A DNA stretch of 64,000 nt, from assembly GCF_001613545.1 (NCBI RefSeq), contig NZ_BDCO01000002.1, positions 1,364,001 to 1,428,000 of the forward strand. The letters are read 5' to 3'. Below, in pieces: positions 30,948 to 39,537 of the stretch. The number at the start of each line of letters is the position of its first letter. The stretch's first letter is position 1. The position numbers and the translations under genes are program-made. Origin of the DNA: Terrimicrobium sacchariphilum (GTDB lineage: Bacteria; Verrucomicrobiota; Verrucomicrobiia; Chthoniobacterales; Terrimicrobiaceae). The notes below the pieces were generated by a model that saw nothing but the letters and a program-made list of their open reading frames with translations, did not search any database and was not told where the DNA came from.

Positions 30948-30977
30948 GGGGCGGCCAACATGCCGCCCCCTTTCTTT
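30948..30977 (+). terminator. Terminator-like hairpin in the sucA leader
   Basis: A perfect 8-bp GC stem GGGGCGGC/GCCGCCCC (30948-30955 and 30962-30969), loop CAACAT, followed by CTTTCTTT. It lies only 20 bases before the sucA start codon and after a small hairpin CTGCA/TGCAG (30923-30935). The only gene upstream runs the other way, so it cannot be a normal gene terminator; attenuation of sucA or the end of a short RNA are the options. Confidence 0.6.
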
Positions 30978-30996
30978 ACATAGAGACTCATTTCGA

Positions 30997-33747
30997 ATGA
31001 AAAGTTCCTTTACCGCTCGCTGGAGCGAGGCGCTGATTGACGAGAACTATGCCCGATGGGTGGCTGACCCCCGCTCGGTCGATGCCAATTGGGCAGCATT
31101 TTTCGAAGGCTTTGAACTTGGCTCGGCTCGATTGGAAGCCGAGGGCGATGCTGCGCCTGCGGCCTCGCTGAATGGCGCGCCCGCTGCTGGCGGAGACGGC
31201 CTGTTTCAAGCCAAGGTCGAGGCCCTCGTCTTTGCTTATCGCACGCTGGGTCATTCGATCGCAGATCTCGATCCGTTGGACGTTCTCATCCGCGAAAATC
31301 CGCTTCTATCCTTGAACGAACTGGGCTTTGAGGAGGCCGATCTCGATCGAGAGGTTTCCACTCGCCTGTTCCGCGATGGCAAGCCGATGCGTCTCCGCGA
31401 GATGATTGAGGAACTCAAGGCCACCTACTGTAGCACGGTGGGCGCCGAGTTCATGCACATCCAGAACCCTCGCATTCGCAACTGGGTGCTGGAGCATTTT
31501 GAAAATCGCGACACCAGCCTGCGCACAAATCGTGACCTGCATCGCGACATCCTCCGCAAGCTCTATGAGGCGGAGACTTTCGAAAATTTTCTCCACACCA
31601 CTTACGGTGGCAAGCGCTTCTCCCTCGAGGGCGGTGAGACGCTGATCACGGCGCTGGAGTCGATCATTCAGAACAGCGAGGCCCGGGGTGTTCAGGAGAT
31701 CGTCATGGGCATGGCCCATCGCGGCCGTCTGAATGTTCTGGCAAACATCGTCAACAAGCCGCTCGATGTGATCTTCAACGAGTTCCAGGGCAACTTCCGC
31801 CCGGAATCCGTCGGCGGCAGTGGCGACGTGAAGTACCATCTCGGCTTCGAGAACATTCGCACCACCCCCACCGGTTACGAGGTGCGTGTCGCTCTCGCTG
31901 CCAACCCGAGCCATCTCGAGGCTGTCGACCCGGTCGTGCAGGGCAAGGCCCGCGCCCGCCAGCGCGTCCTCAATGACACGGGTGAGCGCAAGAAGGTGGT
32001 CCCGATCCTCATCCATGGCGACGCGGCCTTCATTGGTCAGGGCGTTGTGGCCGAGGTGTTTAACATGTCTCAGCTCCCGGGCTATCGCACGGGCGGCACC
32101 ATCCACCTGGTGGTGAATAACCAGATCGGCTTCACCACTCTGCCGGCAGACTCGCGTTCGACACCGTACTGTACGGAGATCGCGAAGATGATCGACGCTC
32201 CCATCTTCCACGTGAACGGCGAAGACCCGATCGCCGTGGTGGAAATCGCCCGCCTTGCCCTGGAGTTTCGCCAGGAGTTTGGCCGCGATGTCGTCATCGA
32301 TATCTACTGCTACCGCCGTCACGGTCACAACGAGGGTGACGAACCGACCTTCACGCAGCCCGACCTGTACAACAAGATCAAGACGCATCCGCTCCCGAGC
32401 GAGGTCTTCGCCAAGCAGATCTTCCCGCTCGGCACCATCTCGCCCGACGAGGCGGCTGCGCTCAAGGCCGAGCAGATCCAGGAGCTCGAGGACGCGCTGA
32501 ATCAGGTGAAGAAAAAGAATGGCTCGGATGAGGGCGAATTCGCCGGTTCCACCGCCATCTTCCAGGCGCCCTACTCGCACGAGCCCTCCGATACGAAGAT
32601 CTCCCGCGAGATGCTCGACCAGATCGTGACGGGCCTCACCACCGTGCCCGAGGGCTTCCGCGTCCTGCCCAAGATCCGCCGCATCCTCCTCGATCGCCGC
32701 CTCCAGGCCTGGCAGGCGGGAGGCCCCTATAACTGGGCTTTCGCCGAGGCGCTCGCCTTCGGATCTCTGCTTCTCGAGAAAACCCCCGTGCGTCTCTCCG
32801 GTCAGGATAGCCGCCGCGGGACCTTCAGCCACCGTCACAGCGTGCTCTATGACGAGGTGAATCGCGAGCGGTACATCCCGCTGATGAACCTCGGGCCGGA
32901 CCAGGCCCGCTTCTGCGTCTACAACAGCCCGCTCTCCGAGTACGCCGTCCTTGGCTTTGATTACGGCTACTCCATGGACTACCCCTCGATGCTCTGCATC
33001 TGGGAGGCTCAGTTTGGCGACTTCGCCAACGGTGCCCAGATCATCATCGATCAGTTCATTGCGTCGTCTGAGGGCAAGTGGCGTCGCCCGACCTCCATCG
33101 TGCTGCTCCTGCCGCATGGTTACGAAGGCCAGGGTCCCGAGCACTCGAGCGCACGTCTCGAGCGGTTTCTCCAGCTCTGCGCCAACGAGAACATGCAGGT
33201 GTGCAATCTCACCACGCCCGCGCAGTACTTCCACGCGTTGCGCCGCCAGGCTCACCGCGAGTACCGCAAGCCGCTCGTCATCATGACGCCGAAGAGCCTG
33301 CTCACTTACGAAAAAGCGGTGTCGCAGACCGAGGACTTCACGGACTCCCGCTTCTACGAGATCCTCGCCGACAAGGAGGCCGAGGCCAGCAAGGTCAAGC
33401 GCGTCGTATTCTGCTCCGGCAAGGTCTACTACGACCTGATCAAGTACCGCGACGAGAACAAGATCGAGGACACGGCGATCGTCCGCATTGAGCAGCTCTA
33501 CCCGCTTTACGAGGAGAAGCTCAAGCGCACCGTCGCCCCCTACACCAACGCGAACAAGTTCGTGTGGTGCCAGGAGGAGCCGGAGAACATGGGCGCATGG
33601 ACCTTCATCCTGCCGCGCCTCCTCAATCTCTTCCCCGGCTATATCTATTATGCAGGCCGTCCCTCGAGCGCGAGTCCGGCCGCCGGCACCATGCAGATGC
33701 ACCAGCGGGAGCAAGCCGCGCTGGTCAAGCAAGCCTTCGAGGTGTAA
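30997..33747 (+). CDS. sucA: 2-oxoglutarate dehydrogenase E1 component
   Basis: A 916-residue thiamine-diphosphate enzyme that decarboxylates 2-oxoglutarate in the TCA cycle and passes the succinyl group to E2. The start MKSSFTARW followed by DENYARWVADPRSVDANWAAFFEGFE is typical of E1o. The TPP-binding core contains GMAHRGRLNVLAN, NPSHLEAVDPVVQGKARARQ, then IHGDAAFIGQGVVAE. The transketolase-like C-terminal half has FSHRHSVLYDE, PHGYEGQGPEHSSARLERFLQ and the final PSSASPAAGTMQMHQREQ. The sucB gene follows 18 bp later; no lpd (E3) gene is nearby. Confidence 0.98.
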   Translation: MKSSFTARWSEALIDENYARWVADPRSVDANWAAFFEGFELGSARLEAEGDAAPAASLNGAPAAGGDGLFQAKVEALVFAYRTLGHSIADLDPLDVLIRENPLLSLNELGFEEADLDREVSTRLFRDGKPMRLREMIEELKATYCSTVGAEFMHIQNPRIRNWVLEHFENRDTSLRTNRDLHRDILRKLYEAETFENFLHTTYGGKRFSLEGGETLITALESIIQNSEARGVQEIVMGMAHRGRLNVLANIVNKPLDVIFNEFQGNFRPESVGGSGDVKYHLGFENIRTTPTGYEVRVALAANPSHLEAVDPVVQGKARARQRVLNDTGERKKVVPILIHGDAAFIGQGVVAEVFNMSQLPGYRTGGTIHLVVNNQIGFTTLPADSRSTPYCTEIAKMIDAPIFHVNGEDPIAVVEIARLALEFRQEFGRDVVIDIYCYRRHGHNEGDEPTFTQPDLYNKIKTHPLPSEVFAKQIFPLGTISPDEAAALKAEQIQELEDALNQVKKKNGSDEGEFAGSTAIFQAPYSHEPSDTKISREMLDQIVTGLTTVPEGFRVLPKIRRILLDRRLQAWQAGGPYNWAFAEALAFGSLLLEKTPVRLSGQDSRRGTFSHRHSVLYDEVNRERYIPLMNLGPDQARFCVYNSPLSEYAVLGFDYGYSMDYPSMLCIWEAQFGDFANGAQIIIDQFIASSEGKWRRPTSIVLLLPHGYEGQGPEHSSARLERFLQLCANENMQVCNLTTPAQYFHALRRQAHREYRKPLVIMTPKSLLTYEKAVSQTEDFTDSRFYEILADKEAEASKVKRVVFCSGKVYYDLIKYRDENKIEDTAIVRIEQLYPLYEEKLKRTVAPYTNANKFVWCQEEPENMGAWTFILPRLLNLFPGYIYYAGRPSSASPAAGTMQMHQREQAALVKQAFEV

Positions 33748-33765
33748 TCCCGAAAAGAGTATCCA

Positions 33766-34869
33766 ATGAGCGTTGAAGTCAAAGTTCCTGTCGTCGGAGA
33801 ATCCATTACCTCCGGCATTATCTCGACCTGGCACAAGAAGGACGGAGAAACCGTTTCGGCTGGCGAAGTCCTCTTCACCCTGGAGACCGACAAGGTCTCA
33901 ACGGAGGTCAACTCTCCGGAATCCGGCGTCCTGAAAACTCAGGCCGCAGAGGGCGATGAAGTGAAGATCGGTCAGGTCGTTGCTTTGATCGAAGCGGGTG
34001 GCGCCGCTCCGGCACCCAAGGAGGAAGCCCCCAAGGCTGCTGCTCCGAAGGCGGAACCCGCTCCTGCCAAGCCGGAACCTGCTCCCAAGGCCGCAGAGCC
34101 TGCCAAGCCCGCTCCCGCGCCAAAGCCCGCCGTCCCCGCCGCCAAGCCGGCTGCACCGGTCTCCGAGGACGGACGCACCACGCGCAAGAAGCTGACCCCG
34201 CTCCGTCGCAAGATCGCGACCCAGCTCGTCAACGCCCAGCACACCGCCGCGATCCTCACCACCTTCAACGAGTGCGATATGAGCACCGTGATGAGCCTGC
34301 GCAAGGCGATGCAGGACGAGTTTGTGAAGAAGCACGGCATCAAGCTCGGCTTCATGTCGTTCTTCGTCAAAGCTGTCGTCGACGCGCTCAAGGCGACCCC
34401 GGCGATCAATTCCCGCCTCGATGGCGATGAACTGATCCAGAATCACTACTTCGACATCGGCGTGGCTGTGGGCACCGAAAAGGGCCTCATGGTCCCGGTG
34501 CTCCGCGATTGCGACAAGAAGTCGTTCGCTGAGATCGAGCAGGAACTCGGTGAATACGCCGTGAAGGCCCGCGAGGGAAAAATCTCTCTCGAAGACCTCC
34601 AGGGAGGTGTCTTTACCATCTCCAACGGAGGCGTTTACGGCTCGCTCCTCAGCACGCCGATCCTGAACCCGCCGCAGAGCGGCATTCTGGGCATGCACAA
34701 GATCCAGGAGCGCCCAGTCGCCGAGAAGGGCCAGGTCGTCATCCGCCCGATGATGTATCTCGCCCTCAGCTACGACCACCGCGTCGTGGACGGCAAGGAG
34801 GCTGTGACATTCCTCGTGCGCGTAAAGGATTGCATCGAGAATCCCGCCCGATTGCTCCTGGGTACGTAA
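33766..34869 (+). CDS. sucB: Dihydrolipoyl succinyltransferase (E2) without visible E3-binding domain
   Basis: A 367-residue E2 subunit of the 2-oxoglutarate dehydrogenase complex. The lipoyl domain occupies residues 1-77, with the lipoylated Lys in [10 protein letters not shown] long Ala/Pro/Lys linker covers about 80-130. The catalytic core starts near [15 protein letters not shown] (about 140) and contains the active-site HRVVDG near the C-terminus. The peripheral subunit-binding domain normally found between lipoyl and catalytic domains is not visible: the linker runs straight into the core. The length, somewhat below the usual 400 or so, agrees. It directly follows sucA. Confidence 0.96.
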   Translation: MSVEVKVPVVGESITSGIISTWHKKDGETVSAGEVLFTLETDKVSTEVNSPESGVLKTQAAEGDEVKIGQVVALIEAGGAAPAPKEEAPKAAAPKAEPAPAKPEPAPKAAEPAKPAPAPKPAVPAAKPAAPVSEDGRTTRKKLTPLRRKIATQLVNAQHTAAILTTFNECDMSTVMSLRKAMQDEFVKKHGIKLGFMSFFVKAVVDALKATPAINSRLDGDELIQNHYFDIGVAVGTEKGLMVPVLRDCDKKSFAEIEQELGEYAVKAREGKISLEDLQGGVFTISNGGVYGSLLSTPILNPPQSGILGMHKIQERPVAEKGQVVIRPMMYLALSYDHRVVDGKEAVTFLVRVKDCIENPARLLLGT

Positions 34870-34873
34870 GGCT

Positions 34874-34911
34874 CTGATTGAACGACAGGGGAAAATCCGC
34901 TGTCGTATCAG
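34874..34911 (+). terminator. Extended hairpin after sucB
   Basis: Five bases after the sucB stop begins CTGAT-(tga)-ACGACAG-GG-loop-CC-(g)-CTGTCGT-ATCAG: paired arms 34874-34890 and 34897-34911 with small bulges. It lacks a T-run, so it may stabilise the 3' end of sucAB mRNA or terminate with help. It separates sucAB from the glycosyltransferase gene. Confidence 0.55.
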
Positions 34912-34965
34912 GGTAAATGTATCCGAAATGTGCAGGGCCGGGAAAAATCGGCCCGAGGGGCTCGC

Positions 34966-37900
34966 ATGAATAAAGAGGGCTTCGTATTTTTTGACCCGAA
35001 TCGCCGTCGCTGGACGTGGGTTCGGGTGGTTGTGGCCATTGCTGTGGTGGTCGTTCTCGCCGCCTCGGTGGTTTTTGTGAAATCCCTGCTCATTCAGCCG
35101 CTGCTGAAGATGCCGGATTCCCTGATGGCCCTACGGCTGAAGCTGCACGCCCTGGAGGCAAAGCCTCACCTGATGGCGGAGCGCAAACCTTGGGAGGCCA
35201 TGCTGCAGAAGTCTCTGGGCCATGCCCACCAGACACGCGCCGCTCTCGCAAAGAGCGGGGAGGTGCGTGCCGCGCTTCTTGATGATGGCGATCAGCGCAG
35301 CCTGGCTTCCTTTGCTGCCCACGCCGGGGAGCTGACCCACGTCTGCCCGGAGATCATGTCCGTCGGTGGCGTACCGGCCCATATACGGGTTGAGGTCGAG
35401 CCGAGTGTGCTCACGCTGCTTCACAGCTCGCGCGCGAAGATGGTGCCGGTCATGACCAACGCCTCGGGCGACTCGTGGGACAGCGACGCCATTGAGGGCC
35501 TGCTCGAGAGTGATGCCGCCCAGCAGCAGCATTTTATCCAGGCTTTGCGGGATTCCCTGCGCGATATCGGCGCCGCCGGTGTGCTCCTGGACTGGCAGGG
35601 GCTTGATCCCTCGTTTTCCGATCGGCTCACCAGCTTTCTGGGGCAGATCCGGGATGCGCTGCATCAGGATGATCGCGAGCTTTGGCTGAGCATCCCGGTC
35701 GGCGATGATCTCAAGGTCTTCGACCTCGATCAGATTCCTGGCGTGGTCGACCGCATGGTCGCCCAGTTGCATGATGAAAATGCCGAGCAGGATGCCCCCG
35801 GCCCCGTCGCCGCCCAGCCTTGGTTCGAAGGGTGGCTCAAGGCATTGCTGGGTTATGGAGACCCTTCGCAATGGATCATCTCGATCGGTGCCTATGGGTA
35901 TGATTGGAATACCACGAAGACCCATGCGACGACTCTGAGCTTTGCCGATGCCATGGCCCGCGCCCAGCGCGCCAGCACGACGAGCGTCATCAGTCAGGCT
36001 CCGTATTACAATCCTTCCTTCTCCTATGGCTACGAGGGCGAGACCCACGAGGTGTGGTTCCTCGATGCGACAACCTTTGCCAATCAGCTCAAAGCGGCCA
36101 GTGATCAGAAGACCGGAGGCATCATGGTCAACCGTCTCGGCAGTGAGGACCCCACGATCTGGAAGGTCTTTGGCAAAAACGAGAGTGCCATCGGCAGCCG
36201 CCACCGCCAGACCTACCTCGAGTATCTGGACCCGGGTGCCGTGATAGCTCATGTGGGCGAGGGGGATTTTATTCGAGCGGAACTCGAGTCTCATAGCGGG
36301 CGGAGGGAGGTCGATACGGATGCCTCCGGGTATCTCACGGAAACCTTTACGGCCTGGCCGGTCTACCCGGTGGCGGTGCACTGGGGAGGCTTCAACCCGC
36401 ACCGCGTGGCCCTGTCCTTTGACGATGGCCCCGATCCGGAGTGGACGCCCAAAATCCTCGACATCCTCAAGGCGCGAGGGGTGCATGCCACCTTTTTCAT
36501 CCTCGGCAAGCATGCGGAGGAGCATCCGGAGCTCGTCCGCCGCATCCTTCGCGAAGGGCACGAGATCGGCAGCCACACCTATACGCATCCCAATCTCGGA
36601 GAGGTCAGTACGGATCAGACCATACTGGAGTTGAACGCCACCGAGCGCCTCTTTGAGTGGATCACGAGGCGGTCGCCGATCCTTTTTCGCCCGCCGTACA
36701 ATGCGGATTCCATGCCCGCCAGCCTCTCCGACCTGCGGCCTATCGCCCAGGCCAGCGCGATGGGCTATCTCACGGTCGGCGAAAGCGTCGACCCGCAGGA
36801 TTGGGCACGGCCCGGGGCGGACGCCATCGTCCGCCGCGTGCGGGAGGAACGTCTCACCGGCAGCGTGATCCTGCTGCACGATGCGGGCGGAGATCGCAGC
36901 CAGACGGTCGAGGCGCTGCCCCATATCCTCGATTTCCTGCAGGACCGCGGCGACCAGATCGTTCGCGTCGGAGCCATCATGGGGTTGAAGCGGGAGCAGT
37001 CCATGCCGAAGATGCCGATCGACGCCGCCACCGCACCCCTGATCATTTCCAATATCGCTCTCGCCCTGGCGCACTGGATCGAGGATTTCATCTGGGCCTT
37101 CATGATTATCGCCTGCCTGATCACCCTGGCGCGCAGCGGCATCATGGCCGCGCTGGCCCTCGCCTGGCGCAAGCGCGAGCCGCAGGAGGGCTTCGCTCCA
37201 CCCATCTCGATTGTCGTGGCCGCGTACAATGAAGCCAAGGTCATTGATGGAACGCTGAAAGCCCTGCTCAACACCGACTACCAGGGAGAGGTCGAGGTGG
37301 TGGTCATCGATGACGGCTCCTCCGACGGCACTGCGGCCAAGGTTGAGGAATTCGCCGCCACCGAGCCGCGCGTCCGCCTCATCCAGCAGGCAAATGCCGG
37401 CAAGGCAGTCGCGCTTTCCCGAGGATGCGAGGTGGCGCACCACGAGATGATCGTCTTTCTCGACGCCGATACGCATTTCCAGCGCGACACCCTGCGCCAT
37501 CTCGTCGCGCCGCTGGCTGATCCCAAGGTGGGCGCGGTTTCCGGCCACGCCAAGGTCGGCAACATTCGCAACTGGGTCACCAAGTTCCAGAGCCTCGAGT
37601 ACACCTGCGGGTTCAACCTCGACCGCCGCGCCTACGACAAGATCAACGCCATCACCGTCGTCCCCGGCGCGATCAGCGCCTTTCGCAAGTCGGCCATCGA
37701 GGACTGCGGCGGCTTTGCCTTTGACACACTGGCCGAGGATACCGACCTCACACTCAGCCTGCATCGGCGCGGCTGGCGCGTGACGTACACTCCCGACGCC
37801 ATCGCCTGGACCGAGGCGCCCGAGACGATGTCGGGCCTCGCCAAGCAACGCTTCCGCTGGGCTTTTGGCACCATGCAGTGCCTGTGGAAGAATCGCGATA

Positions 37901-38274
37901 TGATCCTGAGCGCACGCTATGGCTGGCTCGGCTGCTTCAGCCTGCCGGGTGTCGTGATCTTCCAGATCATCCTCGTGGCGACGATCCCGCTGGTGGATTT
38001 CCTCTTGATCGTGTCGATCCTCTCCGGCGGCGGGCTGCCCTTTGTGGGCTACTTCCTGGCGTTTCTCATCTGCGATCTCCTGCTGGCCTTCATCGCCTGC
38101 GTGATCGAGGGGGAGAAGCTGAGCCGGTCGCTGTGGATCATTCCGATGCGCTTCGTGTATCGACCGCTCCTGGCCTACGTGGTCTGGCGCTCCATCTTGC
38201 AAATCCTCCAGGGTGCCTGGGTGGGATGGGGCAAGCTCGAGCGTCGTGGAAACCTCCTACCTGCCGAACAGTGA
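34966..38274 (+). CDS. Three-domain GH18-like/polysaccharide deacetylase/GT2 membrane protein
   Basis: A 1102-residue polysaccharide-synthesis protein. One N-terminal membrane helix (about 17-42) leads to a GH18-like TIM-barrel region (about 100-430), a NodB-type deacetylase (FDDGP 485-489; H537 and H541 in SHTYTH; RPPYN), then membrane helices and a processive family 2 glycosyltransferase (ISIVVAAYNE near 747; DDGSSDG; DAD; AEDTD; QRFRW near 961) with C-terminal helices. The GT resembles NodC/PgaC and could make a beta-linked N-acetylglucosamine polymer, deacetylated by the middle domain. In the GH18-like domain the catalytic Glu position reads DWQ (209-211). It overlaps the GH26-like lipoprotein gene by 4 bp (GTGA), suggesting one exopolysaccharide unit. 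Confidence 0.93.
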   Translation: MNKEGFVFFDPNRRRWTWVRVVVAIAVVVVLAASVVFVKSLLIQPLLKMPDSLMALRLKLHALEAKPHLMAERKPWEAMLQKSLGHAHQTRAALAKSGEVRAALLDDGDQRSLASFAAHAGELTHVCPEIMSVGGVPAHIRVEVEPSVLTLLHSSRAKMVPVMTNASGDSWDSDAIEGLLESDAAQQQHFIQALRDSLRDIGAAGVLLDWQGLDPSFSDRLTSFLGQIRDALHQDDRELWLSIPVGDDLKVFDLDQIPGVVDRMVAQLHDENAEQDAPGPVAAQPWFEGWLKALLGYGDPSQWIISIGAYGYDWNTTKTHATTLSFADAMARAQRASTTSVISQAPYYNPSFSYGYEGETHEVWFLDATTFANQLKAASDQKTGGIMVNRLGSEDPTIWKVFGKNESAIGSRHRQTYLEYLDPGAVIAHVGEGDFIRAELESHSGRREVDTDASGYLTETFTAWPVYPVAVHWGGFNPHRVALSFDDGPDPEWTPKILDILKARGVHATFFILGKHAEEHPELVRRILREGHEIGSHTYTHPNLGEVSTDQTILELNATERLFEWITRRSPILFRPPYNADSMPASLSDLRPIAQASAMGYLTVGESVDPQDWARPGADAIVRRVREERLTGSVILLHDAGGDRSQTVEALPHILDFLQDRGDQIVRVGAIMGLKREQSMPKMPIDAATAPLIISNIALALAHWIEDFIWAFMIIACLITLARSGIMAALALAWRKREPQEGFAPPISIVVAAYNEAKVIDGTLKALLNTDYQGEVEVVVIDDGSSDGTAAKVEEFAATEPRVRLIQQANAGKAVALSRGCEVAHHEMIVFLDADTHFQRDTLRHLVAPLADPKVGAVSGHAKVGNIRNWVTKFQSLEYTCGFNLDRRAYDKINAITVVPGAISAFRKSAIEDCGGFAFDTLAEDTDLTLSLHRRGWRVTYTPDAIAWTEAPETMSGLAKQRFRWAFGTMQCLWKNRDMILSARYGWLGCFSLPGVVIFQIILVATIPLVDFLLIVSILSGGGLPFVGYFLAFLICDLLLAFIACVIEGEKLSRSLWIIPMRFVYRPLLAYVVWRSILQILQGAWVGWGKLERRGNLLPAEQ

Positions 38275-39344
38275 GAATATCCCGATTCCTTCCCATCCTA
38301 TGTGTGGTGCTGCTCGCGTCCTGCTCCAGGCCCGCTTCCCCGCCGCCCGCGCCGCCGGCCCAGCCGAAGCAATTCCAGGTTCCCGTCACGGGCGCCTATA
38401 ATGGCGGCTATCTCGATTTCGGTGACCACGAGGACGACGTGACGCTGGAGGGCATCGAGAGTTTTGAGCAGGAGACCGGCCGCAGTCTCGCCATCATCGC
38501 CTCGTCGAGCTACTGGGGGGAGCAGCGTTTTCCCCGGCGCAACATGGACATCATCAGCCGCCATGGCGCCATCCCGCTGGTCTATTGGTCTCCCTGGGAT
38601 CGGCCGTATCAGCAGGACCGCCCGCCGGATCAGTTCAGCCTTCAGTCGATCCTGGACGGCAAATGGGACGCCTACATCGACCAATGGGCCGACTCCGCCA
38701 AGGCCTTCGGCCACCCCATGCTCGTCGCCTGGGGCATCGAGATGAATGGCACGTGGTTCCCGTGGTCCGGTTACCGCAACGGCGCCGATCAACCTTTGGG
38801 CAACGGTCTTTTCGCCGGTCCCGAGACCTACAAAAAAGCCTACCGGTACGTCGTTGATCGTGTCCGCGCCCGTGGGGCAAAAAACATCCTCTGGGTCTTT
38901 CACGTCAACAACCAGAATGCTCCTCCGGACCCCTGGAACTCCATGGCCGCCTACTATCCCGGGGATGACTACGTCGACTGGCTCGGCCTCAGCGCCTATG
39001 GCGCCCAGTTTCCCTCCGACCCGTGGTTTACCGTCGAGTCCACCTTCCAGCAGGGATACAACGAACTCGCCGCCATCAACCCTGCAAAGCCCATCATGCT
39101 GGCGGAGTGGGGGATTGGGGAGTTTCCCACCGTCGGCCCCAAGGACCAGTGGATCGTCGATGCTGTTGAGTACATGAAAACCCGCATGCCTCGGCTCAAA
39201 GCAGCCGTGGTGTGGAACGAGCGCTGGGAAAATGGCGACGGCTCCTACAGCAACCTGCGCGTCACCTCCTCGCCGAAATCCCTCGAGGCCTTCCGCAAGG
39301 TTTCCGCAGATCCATTCTGGATCGATCACGCGATTTACAAATAA
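38271..39344 (+). CDS. GH26-like glycoside hydrolase lipoprotein
   Basis: A 357-residue lipoprotein: the signal peptide ends in the lipobox LASC (Cys at residue 18), followed by a Pro/Ala linker. The catalytic domain resembles GH26 endo-glycanases: GAYNGGYLDFG, the acid/base Glu in WGIEMNGTWFPWSG (E157), and the nucleophile Glu in LAEWGIGE (E279). It begins at a GTG overlapping the stop of the preceding synthase (GTGA), so the two are co-translated, suggesting it trims or releases the polymer made by that protein. Other beta-glycanase specificities are possible. Confidence 0.9.
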   Translation: MRISRFLPILCVVLLASCSRPASPPPAPPAQPKQFQVPVTGAYNGGYLDFGDHEDDVTLEGIESFEQETGRSLAIIASSSYWGEQRFPRRNMDIISRHGAIPLVYWSPWDRPYQQDRPPDQFSLQSILDGKWDAYIDQWADSAKAFGHPMLVAWGIEMNGTWFPWSGYRNGADQPLGNGLFAGPETYKKAYRYVVDRVRARGAKNILWVFHVNNQNAPPDPWNSMAAYYPGDDYVDWLGLSAYGAQFPSDPWFTVESTFQQGYNELAAINPAKPIMLAEWGIGEFPTVGPKDQWIVDAVEYMKTRMPRLKAAVVWNERWENGDGSYSNLRVTSSPKSLEAFRKVSADPFWIDHAIYK

Positions 39345-39406
39345 CGGGAAATTTTATCCCTTGCATTATTTCGGAAAGCAGAGATTATCAGCCCTCCCAA
39401 ATTCAA

Positions 39407-39482
39407 GGGGTCATAGCTCAGTTGGTAGAGCGCCTCAATGGCATTGAGGAGGTCTGGGGTTCGAATCCCCATGGCTCCACCA
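39407..39482 (+). tRNA. tRNA-Ala (GGC)
   Basis: A full cloverleaf: acceptor GGGGTCA/TGGCTCC (one G-T pair), D-arm GCTC/GAGC, anticodon arm CCTCA/TGAGG with loop ATGGCAT giving anticodon GGC, T-arm TGGGG/CCCCA with TTCGAAT, discriminator A, and CCA encoded in the DNA. It lies after the GH26-like gene on the same strand and is followed by a hairpin that begins with the CCA. Confidence 0.97.
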
Positions 39483-39537
39483 CTTCAGCTTCAGCGACTT
39501 ACGCTGGCTGTAAGTGGGGCAAGGTTTTCCATGGTGC

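Noticed and set aside
39361-39388. A sigma-70 promoter for tRNA-Ala (TTGCAT, 16 bp, GATTAT)
   Set aside because: Both hexamers match the consensus poorly (3/6 and 4/6), too weak to call.
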